From Pseudolabrys sp. (GTDB lineage Bacteria; Pseudomonadota; Alphaproteobacteria; Rhizobiales; Xanthobacteraceae): a DNA stretch of 64,000 nucleotides. Position numbers and translations under genes: made by a program. Within the stretch, counting starts at the first letter, position 1. Each line of letters opens with the position of its first letter. The notes under the pieces were generated by a model that saw only the letters and a list, made by a program, of their open reading frames with translations, did no database searches and had not been told where the DNA came from. Shown in pieces: positions 63,508-64,000 of the stretch. Location: assembly GCA_029980465.1 (NCBI GenBank), contig JARYIJ010000001.1, positions 1,302,001-1,366,000 on the forward strand. The letters run 5' to 3'.

Positions 63508-64000
63508 ATGAAAGCCGTCTACATGGACCGCTTCATCGACGCCATCGAATGGGTGGCCGCCTTCTTCGTCGGCGTCGTCGCCGCCGACGTCTTCATCTCG
63601 GTGCTGCTGCGCAACCTCTTCAACATATCGATTCCCGATTCCTACGACTTCGGGCGCCTGCTGCTCGGCATCCTGATCTTCTGGGGCATCGCGGCGACGT
63701 CGTACCGCGGCACGCACATCACCGTCGATCTGGTGTGGGCCAATGTCGGGCCACGCTATCAGCGCTGGATCGACGTGTTCGCCACGCTGGTCCTGCTGTT
63801 CGTGGTGACCGTGCAGACCTACACGCTGTTCGACAAGGTGCGCGGCACCTATTACGACCACGTTCTCACCTTCGACCTTCGCCTGCCGACCTGGCCGTTC
63901 TTCGCGGTGGCCTGGGCCGGCGACATCTCGGCCGTGCTGCTGATCGCAGTGCGCACCTACCGGCTGATCTTCCATCCGGAGCTGGTGCACGATCAGAAAA
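63508..64000 (+). CDS. dctQ: TRAP transporter small permease, DctQ family, 3' partial
   Basis: The frame from the ATG at 63508 is open to the end of the window (164 codons visible). Four helices are seen: WVAAFFVGVVAADVFISVLL, LLLGILIFWGIAATSY, FATLVLLFVVTVQTYTLF and FFAVAWAGDISAVLLIAV. The RGTHITVDLVW segment after the second helix is the DctQ signature. It should be followed outside the window by the large permease dctM. Confidence 0.9.
   Translation, partial: MKAVYMDRFIDAIEWVAAFFVGVVAADVFISVLLRNLFNISIPDSYDFGRLLLGILIFWGIAATSYRGTHITVDLVWANVGPRYQRWIDVFATLVLLFVVTVQTYTLFDKVRGTYYDHVLTFDLRLPTWPFFAVAWAGDISAVLLIAVRTYRLIFHPELVHDQK

Overview
The window is high-GC, densely coded chromosomal DNA from an alphaproteobacterium, most likely of the order Hyphomicrobiales (Rhizobiales), near the Bradyrhizobium/Rhodopseudomonas/Xanthobacteraceae lineages. 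Pointers are the gene orders grxC - C-N hydrolase - DUF1178 - ubiG - lysC - ptsP - prfA - prmC - DUF4167 and phaB-phaA/phaR, the aromatic-acid catabolism genes, and many short palindromic repeats between genes. I see no tRNA, rRNA, CRISPR array, prophage or intact insertion sequence. This placement is inference from gene content; no search was run.

Layout. 1-13.5 kb is core metabolism: a partial ComF-like gene, glutaredoxin, ubiquinone methylation, aspartate kinase, the nitrogen-PTS enzyme I, release factor 1 and its methyltransferase. 12.7-18.8 kb holds gloB, a cupin, a YncE-like beta-propeller and the polyhydroxybutyrate genes phaB, phaA and phaR. 19.2-31.9 kb carries an EAL-type c-di-GMP protein with a degenerate GGDEF domain, a gamma-glutamyltransferase, rpmF, mtgA, ispA, a CPA1 antiporter, ispG, a drug/metabolite exporter and zur. 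32-46.3 kb has 3-hydroxybutyrate dehydrogenase, patatin, macro-domain and lactonase-like genes, a marR-emrA-emrB efflux operon, and an acyl-CoA operon (SDR, MaoC, acyl-CoA dehydrogenase, CoA-transferase) into which a DUF559 nuclease unit has inserted.

46.6-64 kb reads as a lignin-aromatic catabolism island. A LigM-like tetrahydrofolate O-demethylase, a MetF-like reductase, a MetE-C-like methyltransferase and an unrecognised HTH-methyltransferase form a one-carbon block. pcaI-pcaJ-pcaF-pcaH-pcaG (minus strand) convert protocatechuate and 3-oxoadipate. A divergent operon, pncA-ech-fcs-SDR-methyltransferase-thioesterase, looks built to activate and shorten a hydroxycinnamate such as ferulate. 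A MarR regulator with a perfect 16-bp operator palindrome lies between that operon and a TRAP transporter that runs off the window. Inferred flow: uptake by TRAP, CoA activation, side-chain shortening to vanillate, O-demethylation onto folate, protocatechuate ring cleavage, then thiolysis to acetyl-CoA and succinyl-CoA. pcaB, pcaC and pcaD are not in the window.

The most unusual signal is in the repeats. (1) Both DUF559 nuclease genes, one intact and one broken by a single-base deletion, are bracketed by the same two-hairpin palindrome in inverted orientation. Its conserved tail lies at the Shine-Dalgarno position of each DUF559 gene. Gene-less inverted pairs of the palindrome occur elsewhere. 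This resembles REP/RAYT elements but with a different protein. (2) Three genes end in short tandem duplications that copy the stop codon. (3) A palindrome split the pcaI/pcaJ junction and is flanked by a 19-bp direct repeat. (4) A roughly 230-300 bp nested-hairpin repeat occurs in three different states.
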